Assembly (NCBI GenBank): GCA_000827325.1 | Contig: KN832889.1 | Coordinates: forward strand, 62,001 to 126,000 | Direction: 5' to 3' | From: Oidiodendron maius Zn | Taxonomy: Eukaryota; Ascomycota; Leotiomycetes; Myxotrichaceae | Length of the DNA: 64,000 bases | Part shown: positions 13,201 to 24,157 of the stretch, piece after piece | How positions within the stretch are numbered: position 1 is the stretch's first letter | How the letters are laid out: each line of letters begins with the position of its first letter | Made by a program: the position numbers and the translations under genes | Notes under the pieces: generated by a model | Told to the model about the DNA's origin: nothing | Databases searched by the model: none | Seen by the model: only the letters and a program-made list of their open reading frames with translations

Positions 13201-15024
13201 ACACTAAGTCAAAATATCACCAAATCCACTAATACAGGCTGTAAGCCCCGTAAAGCTTATAATATATCACAAGGCCTAGTACAGTCTAATGTAATAGAAG
13301 GTCAAAGGGCTCCAAAACCATATCGCCAGGCCTACCTAGCTCACCTAGAAGAGCTGGAAACACTTACTCCATATTATACTGCCTTTCTTATCAATTATCC
13401 TGCAATTACTAGGACTAGACTACATCAAGACGACCTCCCAGATCCCCCTAGAAGCTAGTCAGACGTCCAGGGACACCTATATACAGCTGAGTTCAAAGCA
13501 GCAGCTCAGAAACAGCTAGAGGACCTGGATAAAAGAGGCACCTGGGCCTTAGTCGACTGCCGAACCATAGACCCGACAATCAAGCCACTCCCTCTAAAGT
13601 AGGTATTTATATACAAATTCGATAAGGACAGCTTTCTAGACCAATATAAGGCTAGGATCTGTATACAAGGTGATTTACAGCCTCCAAGTGATTAGGATAA
13701 GTATACAGCAACACTTGCAGCCCGAATTTTCCGGTGTCTTATAGCTATAACAGTCAAATTCGGCCTGAAAGCAGTATAGCTAGATACTGTAAATATATTC
13801 ATTAATAGCTTACTGGATAAGACTGTATATATATATCAACCAGAAGGATTTGGAGTCCCTGAAAAGGTCTATTAGCTCTTAAGAGCTCTTTATAGCTTAT
13901 ACAGATTACCCCTTATATAGCTTAATAAGTTCAGTAAGACCCTAAAAGAGCTAGACTTGACTCAAGTGCCTGAATCGCCATGTCTCTTTACTAGTAGCCA
14001 ACTAATCGTCTTCTTTTATATAGACAATATAGTGATATTATATCCTCCAGAATACAAAGCCGACTATATTACCTTTAAAGGGCAGCTGCTTAATCGATAT
14101 AAGTTCAAGGACCTAGAAGATCTAAAGTGGTTCTTAGGGATATAAGTAATTCAGAGTAAGACTAAGCTCTAGCTCTGCCAGGACTCATATATTAAGAAGA
14201 TTACAGCCTCTTTTAACCTTATAAAAGGCCCTAGATTCAACACTCCAATAGCTACAGATATAAACGCAGCTTCAGCTAACCAGGATCAAGCTACAGATCA
14301 GCAGATACACCTATATCAGGCCCTAGTAGGCTCAATCGGTTACACTATAATCAATACAAGGCCTGATTCGGCCCAGGCTAATAATAAGCTAGCTGAATTC
14401 TTGACTAATCCAAGTCCTCAATATATTAAAGCAGTATAGCATATTATAAGATACCTATATAAGACACGATATCTGGCTATTGAATATAGCCAAGAAGGAA
14501 GTAGTGATCAGGTCAATCCAGATCTGCACTACTCAGCTAATACAGCCTACACTAACAATACCGATACCCGGAAAAGCACTAAAGGGTTCTTATTCAAACT
14601 ATTCGATAGGCCGATCGACTGGCACTCTAGTAAGCAGAAGGCAGTTACTAGGTCATCAACTGAAGCCGAATTACTAGCCCTCTCACACGCTTCAACTCAG
14701 TTATACTAGTAGCACCGGTTCTTCACTCAAATTAAGCTTCAACTAGACGAATATAAGCTGTTATGTAATAACCAGCAGACTATACGAATCGTCTCAACAC
14801 CAGCAATTAAGCTAGCAACTAAGCTCAAACATATCGACGTTCACCAGCACTGGATGCGGCAAGAAGTAGCTGAAAAGAGGCTTCAAATTAAGTGGATATC
14901 GACTGACAAGATAACTTCTAACGGCTTCACAAAGGCCCTTACAGCTCAGAAACACCAGGCCTTTATTAGGCAGCTAGGATTAGTCGATATAAAACACCTA
15001 ATCGAAGAAAGCAGCCTCAACTAA
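10201..15024 (+). pseudogene. Copia gag-pol polyprotein, riddled with TAG/TAA codons
   Basis: Gag starts near 10201, where ATA stands in the expected start position (possibly an ATG lost by TG to TA change). It reads LEGKDNWFE just before the first stop at 10258. A gag zinc-knuckle remnant, HLYKDY followed by a TAG, lies at about 11117-11136, with Tyr where the last Cys is expected. Protease LLDSAAN is at about 11503-11525. Integrase covers about 12100-12620, with AIDLIE, FQLDSEKA and TPDQNGATERSGG supplying the D-D-E residues. Reverse transcriptase covers about 13560-14160, with QLDTVNIFINS and the active-site box as YIDN instead of Y-x-D-D. RNase H covers about 14520-14960, with STEAELLALSHA. 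Examples of in-frame stops are 10258, 10300, 10384, 10558, 10744, 11134, 11455, 11752 and 11938. All are in one frame with the final TAA. Confidence 0.93.
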
Positions 15025-15031
15025 GGGGGTA

Positions 15032-15314
15032 TGTTGCGGTATCCCGGAAGCTAGTCCAGTTTCGGTACTAAGTAACCAACTCAAATGATGATACTTATGC
15101 TCTGAATACTAATATTATAGACTGTATGAAGGAGTACATGTTAAGGATGCTGAAACCACTTGATTTGAGTTATTTGAGACTGTATTTGGAATTCTAGTCC
15201 TGTCACGAAGTATAAAGGTGGTGGTTGAACCCACCCTTAGAAAATACAGAGCATCATTACCTGAAAATACGAGCCTATCACGTGCACCTACACTAAGCCC
15301 CACTCGACGCAACA
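15032..15314 (+). repeat. 3' LTR of copia element (283 bp)
   Basis: TGTTGCGG...CGCAACA, the same length as the 5' LTR, followed by the target duplication TGAAT at 15315-15319. Preceded by the purine-rich tract at about 15022-15031. Confidence 0.93.
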
Positions 15315-15319
15315 TGAAT

Positions 15320-18232
15320 TCTCTCTTGTCGATCTTCACAGGACAGAGCGGCGGGGACAGTGCTGGCAGGTGCCGAGAGAGAAACTAAAAGTCCTGCAGT
15401 ATTTTCAGGTAGATTGGTGCTGTAGCGGTATTGAGTTAGGTGTTATCGATTTTCAAGTCGTAGACTATGATATATCGTCGTATCAATGGCAAAAATAACG
15501 AGTTGAAAATGAGCTGTCCACCTATAGAACGAACCCTAACTCTTAAAATAATTTCTATGGAGCCTAGGTAAGTCAAAGAAGCATTATTATTATTTTTTTT
15601 CTTCTGGGTTTTCTGGCCTCTGGCTATCGTTGAGCTGATTGTTTAAGATAGCACTGCCCCGGCTGCATCAGACCATTTCTTTCGTAAGTCTTATTCTAGT
15701 GTCCAAGGCATTTAACCGTGCCTATAGGCGATAGGGCTTTTATATTTGGTGTAAGATGATAACTCCTACACTGGGAAGGAATATTAGATATCTGACAATA
15801 TCCCAGCCAGGGAAGCAGCTTGACAAGTACGTATCTGCTGCAGTGTCCTGTACGTCATATCTTGGAGAATTTTAGACGCCTTTCTGTGCATTCTAATCAA
15901 GGAAGTCTTGCTTAAAAGTGGAGTACATTTAAGACCTGTGGTCACGCTCTCCGGCTACCACTGTGCCTCTTGTTTTAGTTTGTATAGTACAGTGGGGAGT
16001 TCTTCGTAAATTCGTTTTTTTAGACAGAACTTTCTGGGTATTAGAGGACGGTCATGCCCCATAAGACTCGGTGGTATGAGAACACCTAATATATAATACA
16101 TAAATTCAATTAGCGCTAGCTACAGTAAAGACCAGTCTCAAGGTAGGGTAATAAGCATACTTCGAGTCCGAGATGATTCCTACAACACATAATCCCCCCC
16201 TCCCAAAATATTATACATATGATATAGGAGCTTGGAAGCTGTAATAATATGTCAAGGGTCAGATGTCTTTGCATACAATTAAGTTAGCAATTAGCAACAT
16301 CAACCCAAAAACACATCCCGGAATAACCATTTGCGATAGCAAGACCGCTGTATCTTGATTTGGGTATAAAGTGGTCAAGCGCCAGGAAAGTCAACTATAA
16401 TAGGACTCTTCTTCTTTTAAACTGCCGAGCCTAATAAAACCTGTGATCTTTGCAGATAGTACTATATATTCTTCTCTCTTACGCTGGGCAAATAAAAGCA
16501 GATGTCGATAGTAGATCTACATTGCTCTCTTCTCGACCAGCCTTTGAGAAGGCGGTAGAGTCAAGAGATAGGCAAGAGTACACGATACATGACAATCATC
16601 GTGCAAGAACTATCTAGAAATAAGCAGAATAAGGGAGTAAGCCTTGAAACAGATGTTAACACTGGCTATCCATATAGAAGTTGATTATTGACTTCTTGCC
16701 TTGTGGGTGCTGCCCGAGAGAGCTAGAGAAAATATGGTCGGGTCAATAGAACTGACCTGCGCAGCAGACTGGGGTATTAAACAGCAATAGAGGGGTTAAA
16801 GGCATAAACATGTGCAGTAATAATGAAATAGGTATACGTTTTCCAAAAACAAAATTGTATTTAGAGGTTAATGTCAAAGTACAACACGAAGGCATGGTAT
16901 ATATCTGAGCCATCTTACCCAGTTAATTAATTAATATAAGGGAGAGATATTATATAGACGTCCTACTAACAAAAGTAGACGCCGCAACTAATAGTAACTT
17001 AGTGAGCAGCGGCCATCCACTTGTTTATTTACTACCCAAAGTAAACCGCTGTGTTCTCAGCTCAAGAAGAGACTCTACTAGTCGTATTAAAATCTTATCT
17101 CTTAATCATAAGTTAAACTGCAATCAGTGCGTTCTGCTAAACACAAGCTGTAGTTATCAAGGATGAATACAAAGCGGCTAGTACCATTTCTGTTAGGCCG
17201 GAGTCCTGGTGACTGTCCCGATATACTTTGTTTGTCTTCAATAATACCCTAAAGTAAATATCTCTAAACCTATATTATGACTTGCGTTACTAACTTACGC
17301 TGTTAGCTGTACAGACTTTTTGCTGGTCCCTACAACGTTCCCAAAAGCGATTAAATACAACTAGTTTGATAGAATTTTCTTGCGCCAGTGAAATTGCCAT
17401 AATTAGATTAAAGCCTCATATACATTATGTCTTTGCCTAGTCTTTATGGAATCTAATATTACTACTATTATAGATGGCTCTACAGTATCTGCTGTCTATA
17501 ATTCCTTTCAGAATAGTTTTGAAGCCCCTTTGTAACTAACGGAGAAGCTTCCTTACGAGATATCTATCCTTATCCAAAGTCCTACATGTATTTCTCTTGA
17601 TGGGAGAAGTGCACTGCTAGAATGCACTGGAGTTGCTCACAAACCGGACATTTCTGAGACAGAATGTTTAAAAGAGTTTGAGAATACTACAAAATGCTCT
17701 TTTTAGTATCAAGATTGGCTCTTCAACGCATGGTTCCACCACTTGCTATCTAAACGTGGTTATATCCTACAAAGTTTTCATCCCCAAAGCGATTCAACAA
17801 TAATTCGAGAGCTCTGCTACTTAACCAACCCAAAAACTACATTGAACGCATCAAACTTATATCTGCCTCCTGTGTGCCGATCATATACAAAAGCCCCATC
17901 CCACCACAATGTGGTACAATTATGCAAGTCGCATCACACGGTCGCACAGTGCGCCACATACCCGCCGGCCGAATTCCAAATCCAAGACATATGCAAAGTC
18001 ATCTTTGCAACCCCCGTTAGAGTCGATCCCACTATTGATAATGGCGGGGGAAAGCAGAGTTGGATACAACCGCAAGATATGACGAAGAGCAGGGTACTTG
18101 CTTCGTGAATCACATTACGCCAGCTTTTGAGCTACACACCTGGAGCTCTGATACGGCTTCTAGAGTACAAGCAATGCTAGGCAGTGCACTACTCTCATAT
18201 GTGTAACGGACTGCTCCGTCGCAGCCACTGTG
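15320..18232. other. Gene-free interval right of the copia element
   Basis: About 2.9 kb of AT-rich sequence without a supported gene. A 121-codon open frame at 17743-18108 has no recognisable domain, and no intron-linked extension is seen. No terminal repeats or tRNA-like structures were noticed. Confidence 0.45.
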
Positions 18233-18685
18233 CTAGTGTTCAAGTTTATTAGAGTCATTGGGAGTTTTAAGTACATAGTCAGAAGACGATAACAACACTG
18301 AGGCTGTAAAAGACTCCAACAAAGTCCTCACGAGACCCCAGCCAGCTGTGGCAAACTGGGTCAAACCAGCGAATCGCAATCCTTCATCCAAATCCCTGTA
18401 CATTGTTGGCGCTCTGATTTGTAGGCTCATGCCGAAGCTGAGAAAACTACCCATGCACGCAGCCGTCAGATCAGCCTTATTAACAACGGGACAAGAACCC
18501 GCACGATTGATATGCCAAGGTCTCACTACTGATAGACCGTCATGCTGACTACCATAGGCGGCTGAGCAAAAGAAACAACGGGTGGGGCCCAAATGGTGGG
18601 TGAGCAAGTCTGTCTTCTTCAACTTTAAGAAGGCTGCTAATCCTTTGCGCTTGAGCGGGCTGCCGTCCAGATAGTTTCTTCCCAT
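18233..18685 (-). CDS. Hypothetical 150-residue open frame
   Basis: Opens with an ATG at 18685 and runs uninterrupted to 18233. It is rich in Leu and Ser and contains a moderately hydrophobic C-terminal half. I recognise no family. It is divergent from the FAD oxidase that starts 124 bp away at 18809, so it could be chance open sequence in that gene's promoter or an exon of a decayed neighbour. Kept only because it has an ATG and a fair length. Confidence 0.22.
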   Translation of the reverse strand: MGRNYLDGSPLKRKGLAAFLKLKKTDLLTHHLGPTRCFFCSAAYGSQHDGLSVVRPWHINRAGSCPVVNKADLTAACMGSFLSFGMSLQIRAPTMYRDLDEGLRFAGLTQFATAGWGLVRTLLESFTASVLLSSSDYVLKTPNDSNKLEH

Positions 18686-18808
18686 TCCAGCATAAAAGCT
18701 CGTATCCTGGCTTACTACAACACCTAGGTAAGAATCTTCATTGCGACGAACCCACCGACTTGTTCATAGACTGATACTGAAGAGGAAGCGTCCCGTTGAA
18801 TTCTAGCC

Positions 18809-20513
18809 ATGTCGGTCCTATCCACCCTATTCAGTTGTTTCCACCACTCGTCGAACACGGCACAAGCGGAGCCTCGGGAAAAAGTGTTGAGCTCGGGGCT
18901 CTTTGGTATTTGCGGTGGCGACTATGTTGTCCTGCCGGGTGATTCGCGTTACGCCGAATGGTCGAAATCGTACAACCTCGATAAGCTCGTCGTCGCGCGA
19001 CCAGCAGCCGTCGTTCGTCCAAAGACTGCACGAGAGGTCGCGGATGTGGTGACGTTTGCGGTCGAGAATGGATACAAAGTGCAGGCCAAGTCTGGGGGTC
19101 ATTCCTATGCCAACTTCTGTGAGTCCGGTGCCTGTTCCTGCCACTAGTCTTCTCTGTATCTGATTCAGTCAGGTCTCGGTGGACCCGGAACCACCAACAC
19201 CGTCGTCGTCGATCTTGCCGAACTCAAGAAGTTTAGTGTGGACAAGGAAACGTGGTATGCCACGATTGGGGCGGGTACTCTGCTCGGGGATGTGACAATG
19301 AAACTACATGATGCGGGTGGCAGGGCCTTTGCCCATGGTGTTTGTCCTGGAGTTGGCCTCGGGGGACATGCGACCATTGTATGGTGACCCTTCGCCCCAA
19401 TCTGTTTTATCTTACCTTCAGCCCTCTCTGACTTACCTGATTTGCTTTGATAGGGCGGGATTGGACCAATGTCCCGTATGTGGGGCACCTGTCTTGACCA
19501 TGTTGTCGAGGTGGAGGTTGTCGTTGCGGATGGCCGTATCCTTCGGGCCAGTGAGACGCAGAACGCGGACCTCTTCTTTGTACGTATCCAGAAGCCACTA
19601 ATACAGGCAACTGATTGTCCTCATACACCCATGCACGCACTAACTTCCCCAACAGGGCATCCGTGGCGCGGGTGCCAGCTTCGGCATTGTCACCGAATTC
19701 GTGATACGCACCCATCCCGAGCCTGGCAATGTTGTGCAATATACTTATACCTTCAGCTTCGGTGAACACGATGTAGCCCAGGTCTTTAAGCAGTGGCGGG
19801 ACTTGGCCTATGACCCCAACGTGGACCGTCGACTCGGCACCCTTATCACTATTACCGGCCATGCAGCGTTCATTGAGGCCATCTTCTATGGTACAGACGA
19901 GGAGTTCCAAGCCAGCGGTTTGCCGCAGCGATTACCAACGCCCTCAGATCTGACCTGCGATGCCAAGGGCTGGGCAGGTCACCTGGTTTACTTTGGCGAG
20001 TCAGAGGCTCTGCACGCAAGTAATATTCGGTCGGCTTTTTATCACAAGAGCCTGGGCTTCCGTCAGCAGGATATACTAAGTGACGGTGCCGTAGATAAGA
20101 TGGTTCATTATATCTTAAATGCGCCAAAGGGGTTCCATGAGGTCAGTTTGTTTATCTTCTCCGCGCAGGGCGGCGCTATCAATGATGTTCCGGTTGAGGC
20201 GACATCGTACGGCCACCGTGATAAGGTCATGTTTTACGAAAACTATATTATCAACACGCCAAATGTATCCCAGGAGAATAAAGACTACTTCATCGGCTTC
20301 CATAAGCTTATGCTTGACGCTCTGGCCGAGCCGAAGTTGATATCCACGACATATGCTGGCTACGTCGATCTGGACTTGGGTACAGGTGTCAAGTCGGGAC
20401 CGGCATACTGGGGGGAACTGTACCCACGGCTGCGAAAGGTTAAGACTACTTGGGACCCAAGAGATGTGTTTCATAATCTGCAAAGTGTTCGGCCCGTGGA
20501 TGATGATAATTAA
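18809..20513 (+). CDS. BBE-like FAD oxidoreductase, probably bicovalent flavin
   Basis: A flavin oxidase of the berberine-bridge/oligosaccharide-oxidase group. Four exons are inferred: 18809-19118, 19173-19378, 19454-19579 and 19656-20513, giving 499 residues. The introns are 54, 75 and 76 bp and each restores a conserved motif. The PCMH-type FAD domain has KSGGHSY with His98, and AHGVCPGVGLGGH with Cys161. These are the two residues that bind the flavin in bicovalent BBE enzymes. It then shows GGIGPMSRMWG and IRGAGASFGIVTEF. The C-terminus ends with the BBE-like YWGELYPRLRKVKTTWDPRDVF. No clear signal peptide is seen. The gene is immediately followed by the decayed GMC oxidoreductase on the opposite strand. 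The substrate is unknown, with a sugar or a phenolic/alkaloid both possible. Confidence 0.92.
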
Positions 20514-20633
20514 ACGACACTTGGTATTCCACACTCGCCTCGAGGGGGAAGGTCGATTTGGGAAAGAATTTAGATATTTAAACATAGATAGGCACCACAT
20601 TAATGAGTACGTGTGTTTCAAACATGTCACCTC

Positions 20634-21440
20634 TTATGCAACATCGGCCGCCTTCTCGGATATCATATAGATTGGCAACGCGATGTAGAATCCAGGAATC
20701 TTGGGAAAGACACTCGCATCTACCACCCTCAAACCCTGCACTCCTATCACTCTGAACTTTGAGTCTAAGACTGCCATTGGATCATTATCGGGGCCGATAG
20801 GTCGGGTACATGATGCGTGATGACCCAAGCCTCGTTCCGGATGAAATTCTTCGTCTCGGCTTCCGTCGTTACATTAGGCCTGACCAAACGTCGGTGAAGG
20901 TACCATCCAGTGGAATTAGATGGGCAGTGCCTGATGGGAGAACTGGATGGCTTCATACACAGCATCCAGACCCATCTCCCAGGCATCGTCGGCCGTGACG
21001 CCGGTATCGAAGGAGTTGAAGTTAATGATAGGCATGTCGCGAGGGTCGGTGGAACGTAGCCGGACGGCCCGGGCATTGTTACGAGAGTGCGCCTTCAAAA
21101 TGATTCAGGCCCAATGTTTCGCGCCGTTCAGTGCAAAGTCTGAGTAGCGGTAATAGCCAGTAAAAAACGCAGGTGCCTCAGTGACCAGGATATCGGGGTG
21201 CTTTCTTCGGCCACAGAGGAGCATCTCACAATGGCAATAGCAATACCGGTCCAACCTCGCTCAGTTTGAGGAATTGAGGAGTGTTGAATGCTCCAGTTGA
21301 ATGAATGACTTTGCGGATAGCATTTACACTTCCAGAGCCAGTCGGCGAGGCAGAAGCAGATCGGCGATCAGCTCTGTAGAGACTCTGGCCGTCAAAAAAA
21401 ATCCACTCCTACAGCGGCAGGTGCTGTCCCATTTTGCGAG
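20634..21440 (-). pseudogene. GMC oxidoreductase, 3' half only, several frame breaks
   Basis: Glucose-methanol-choline flavoenzymes oxidise alcohols with FAD. In the minus strand the C-terminal landmarks appear in order but in different frames. IHSTGAFNTPQFLKLS is at about 21260-21310. The RLRSTDPRDMPIINFNSFDTG stretch is at about 20990-21060. FIRNEAW is followed, after a one-base frame change near 20824, by GHHASCT with the active-site His. RVVDASVFPKIPGF and a terminal LPIYMISEKAADV end at the TAA 20634-20636. A poly-T run near 21395 marks another break. The N-terminal FAD-binding half is absent. It is clearly a relic of a real gene in this locus. Confidence 0.85.
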
Positions 21441-21652
21441 CCGATTGCTTCACGCGTGCTCTCTAGAGCAGAACTAAGCTCTGGTAGCCCAAGCTGCAAG
21501 AGCAGGTTCTATGGCGCGCTGCGTGTGCGTACTGCGGTTATACTTTTGCCTGAGAGCCTCTCAAATATTGAAAACTTGTGCTCACAAAGCTCGGAATCAA
21601 AGCTATTCTCCAAGCTGGTCGCGATCTGGAGCGTCATTAATGCCACGAGCCA

Positions 21653-23485
21653 TCACCACTCCACATACTTCTCCCTCCAAACCGGCCCCCCATCCACCCC
21701 ACCACTCTTAAGCACACACTGTATCAGCGCTCTCCGTTTCTGCGAGTCCTCACTAATCCGTGATATTACTGCCCTTGCCCTCTCCGGAATGATGAACTTC
21801 TTTCCACCTCCGAAGTCCACATCCTCCAGCCCCTCCTCTTCCACTTCCATTATAAACAAACCAATCTGCACAATTAACGCCGGATCCCAAATCCCTTCGA
21901 TATACCACCCCTCTAGCAACTTTATCGCCGTTCGCCGTATAATTGGATCTCGACATCGTGTCACCACCACAAAGAGCTGCGGCGTAAGACCAATATCAAT
22001 CCAAGGCCCTCCTGCCCAAGAATTACTCTTGTTTTGTTGTTGCCTCTGTTTAACAATGACCGAAGCTAGGTCCACAAGTTCTTGGAATCGGGAATTGAAC
22101 TTATCATAGTCCATCTCGTCTTTAATCAGCACGCCTGCAGTCAGTATCGAGGTCGCGATAGCCTGCATCCGCATCATCGCCGCCACATTAGAAGCACAGT
22201 TAAATCCAGCCTGGTTATCTTCCCGCTTAGTACATAAGCTTTCAAAAAATGGCTCAAATAACCGCATCCAATTCGCTATCTCTATAGCGAACTGTACTTG
22301 CTGGGCTCGGATAGTCTCTGTGATCTTAAAGGCTGTGCTATAGATGGCCATACTTGTTATAACAGAGACCTCCTCCATAAGCGTCTCGCCATCGGATTTC
22401 TTCGCGAGCAATATAGACTCGGAGGGAATCTGGATCGTGGCAATGAAGTGGTAGATACGGCAGACGACGAGGTTGAGGTAGACTTGTGCCTCACGGAGGT
22501 CGAAGCAGGTTAAAGGCGCCGTGATAGTGACGCAGTGGTAATTCATTATTTTCTTGTCGCAAATAGCGGAGCGATCATCCCATAATGTTATGATCTGTAT
22601 ACTAAGACTTCGGAAGGCTTCAATAATTTCGTCTTCAATGATTAAGGGAGCAGGAGAGAGTAGTGGGGATTGTTCTTCTTTATGTGCAAGCGTTTGCGTT
22701 CGCCATTGCTGCAAGATTAATGTCCCTGAATGTGCATGCTTGATCGCGAGGTAGCTATTCCCGATAAGCATCTCGAAGCACACAACCAGGATACACCCAA
22801 GCAAGGCTTGGCGTGGGTTACTCGTCCCTACACAGATAGCCTTCTGCATCAACTTAACAGCTCTATCATACTTCACTATCGCAAAATTGCGATGCAGTTT
22901 CGCTATATACGGCATGATAACGGAACGAGGACGCACGCCAGCTAAGTGTGCTGTTTCGTGAGACTTCAATAAAGCGCCGAGGGCGATAATAGAATGTCGG
23001 ACAAACGGCTCCTGGTGGCTAGTCTGTAGCATTAACCAATTCCATAGAGACCAGCCCCAGGCGCCGTCAAGGCCCGTCACAGCCGTTTGTCGGAAGTAGC
23101 GGAAGTAGCGGTTCTCAATCTCGGATTCCCCGAGGAAGATAGAGGAGGGGGCCACTAATGTAAGGGAGCTGGCTGTGTCTTGTAGTAGTAGTAAGGCCTT
23201 AGGTTTTATTAGAGCTTGACGGTAGAGGGCATCTCTGTTGTCTTGCCGCGAGCGCCCTTCTAGATGGATGTAGCCGCCACACGTTCGCTTGGCCTTGATG
23301 CAGCGGATACAATCCGGCTTTCCTTCGTCGCATTTGACCCTTCGATTCCTACAAGCCCTGTTAGATACCAATATGCCAACCAAAAGCCCCGAGGGTAAAG
23401 GGGCCGGATACCTGCACGTGGTGCAACCACCCTTTGATCTAGGCGTAGCCGTTCGGGAGAACCTAGTGATAAAAGCGCCTTCCAT
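21653..23485 (-). CDS. Zn2Cys6 fungal transcription factor
   Basis: A nuclear DNA-binding regulator. The first ATG in frame is at 23485. A 54-bp intron (23411-23358, GTATCC..AACAG) lies inside the zinc cluster. Its removal yields 592 residues with cysteines at about 24, 27, 34, 41, 44 and 51 (CX2CX6CX6CX2CX6C), followed by KAKRTCGGY. The intron length is a multiple of three, so an unspliced frame also stays open but would separate the cluster cysteines. The rest resembles the C-terminal part of fungal-specific regulators, with no named motif visible. The neighbouring oxidase, GMC relic and NAD(P)-binding protein are possible targets. Confidence 0.88.
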   Translation of the reverse strand: MEGAFITRFSRTATPRSKGGCTTCRYPAPLPSGLLVGILVSNRACRNRRVKCDEGKPDCIRCIKAKRTCGGYIHLEGRSRQDNRDALYRQALIKPKALLLLQDTASSLTLVAPSSIFLGESEIENRYFRYFRQTAVTGLDGAWGWSLWNWLMLQTSHQEPFVRHSIIALGALLKSHETAHLAGVRPRSVIMPYIAKLHRNFAIVKYDRAVKLMQKAICVGTSNPRQALLGCILVVCFEMLIGNSYLAIKHAHSGTLILQQWRTQTLAHKEEQSPLLSPAPLIIEDEIIEAFRSLSIQIITLWDDRSAICDKKIMNYHCVTITAPLTCFDLREAQVYLNLVVCRIYHFIATIQIPSESILLAKKSDGETLMEEVSVITSMAIYSTAFKITETIRAQQVQFAIEIANWMRLFEPFFESLCTKREDNQAGFNCASNVAAMMRMQAIATSILTAGVLIKDEMDYDKFNSRFQELVDLASVIVKQRQQQNKSNSWAGGPWIDIGLTPQLFVVVTRCRDPIIRRTAIKLLEGWYIEGIWDPALIVQIGLFIMEVEEEGLEDVDFGGGKKFIIPERARAVISRISEDSQKRRALIQCVLKSGGVDGGPVWREKYVEW

Positions 23486-24157
23486 AGCTAAACCTGCCGC
23501 CAATTCCTGTGTGCATTCCCGTTGCAGTCCACCTCTGATCAGACACGGAAGTTACTGAATTTTAGTATTTGCTCAGATGCTTGCACAGGTGATATGCTGA
23601 CACTTCGTGCCGATACTTGTTGTGCTCAGCAGCAACTGTTCCTCTGCGGGGAAGCGGTGAGATCTTGTCGATTAGTGAGAAATGAGCGCTCGTAGATCTG
23701 GACCAATGACAAGTAGCATATCACGTGAACCCATTATCTCGCCACCCGTCGAATCCAATGATTGCCTCAAAAGTACTGAGTCAGGATGCCTCTTTCAGTA
23801 GGGTGAAGGCGAGCGGTAAATTGATAAGCAAACAGCCTGCGCGTCACTTACTTGCGGTAGCTGAGCAAGCACCAACTAGGCAGAAGCTGGGCCGCGTCGT
23901 AGTAACGCATTTCAACGACTAGTTATGTGTTACAATATGCCTAAGCCCTGACACCCTCGCTAGAGTTTATGCCACAGCTATATAACTGATGGGACTCGTT
24001 GGTTATATGTCATTCCAAAACATCAAGTTCATCATCCGTTGATCTGAACAAGGTCAAAAGTTTCACTAAAAGCATCGTATCCCGTCACAAACCAAGCCGC
24101 CCCATAGCAATTGGGAACAAAGGCAGCATCCTACCACATCACAACAGCATCTTCAAT

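Larger units (their letters stand above)
9704..15314 (+). mobile_element. Ty1/copia LTR retrotransposon, full length, inactivated by RIP-like mutation
   Basis: The element is 5,611 bp with two 283-bp LTRs, a purine-rich tract (AAGGGGGT) just before the 3' LTR and a perfect 5-bp target duplication. Between the LTRs one continuous gag-pol frame runs from about 10201 to the terminal TAA at 15022-15024. It is broken by roughly 29 in-frame nonsense codons and, as far as I can see, no frameshift. The order protease, integrase, reverse transcriptase, RNase H is diagnostic of copia rather than gypsy. The nonsense codons sit mostly where Trp or Gln is expected. It inserted between genes and disrupts no recognisable coding sequence. 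It cannot produce its own proteins. Confidence 0.95.

Noticed and set aside
17743-18108. 121-codon plus-strand frame
   Set aside because: No domain, low-information sequence, and no transcript-like signals. Not annotated as a gene.
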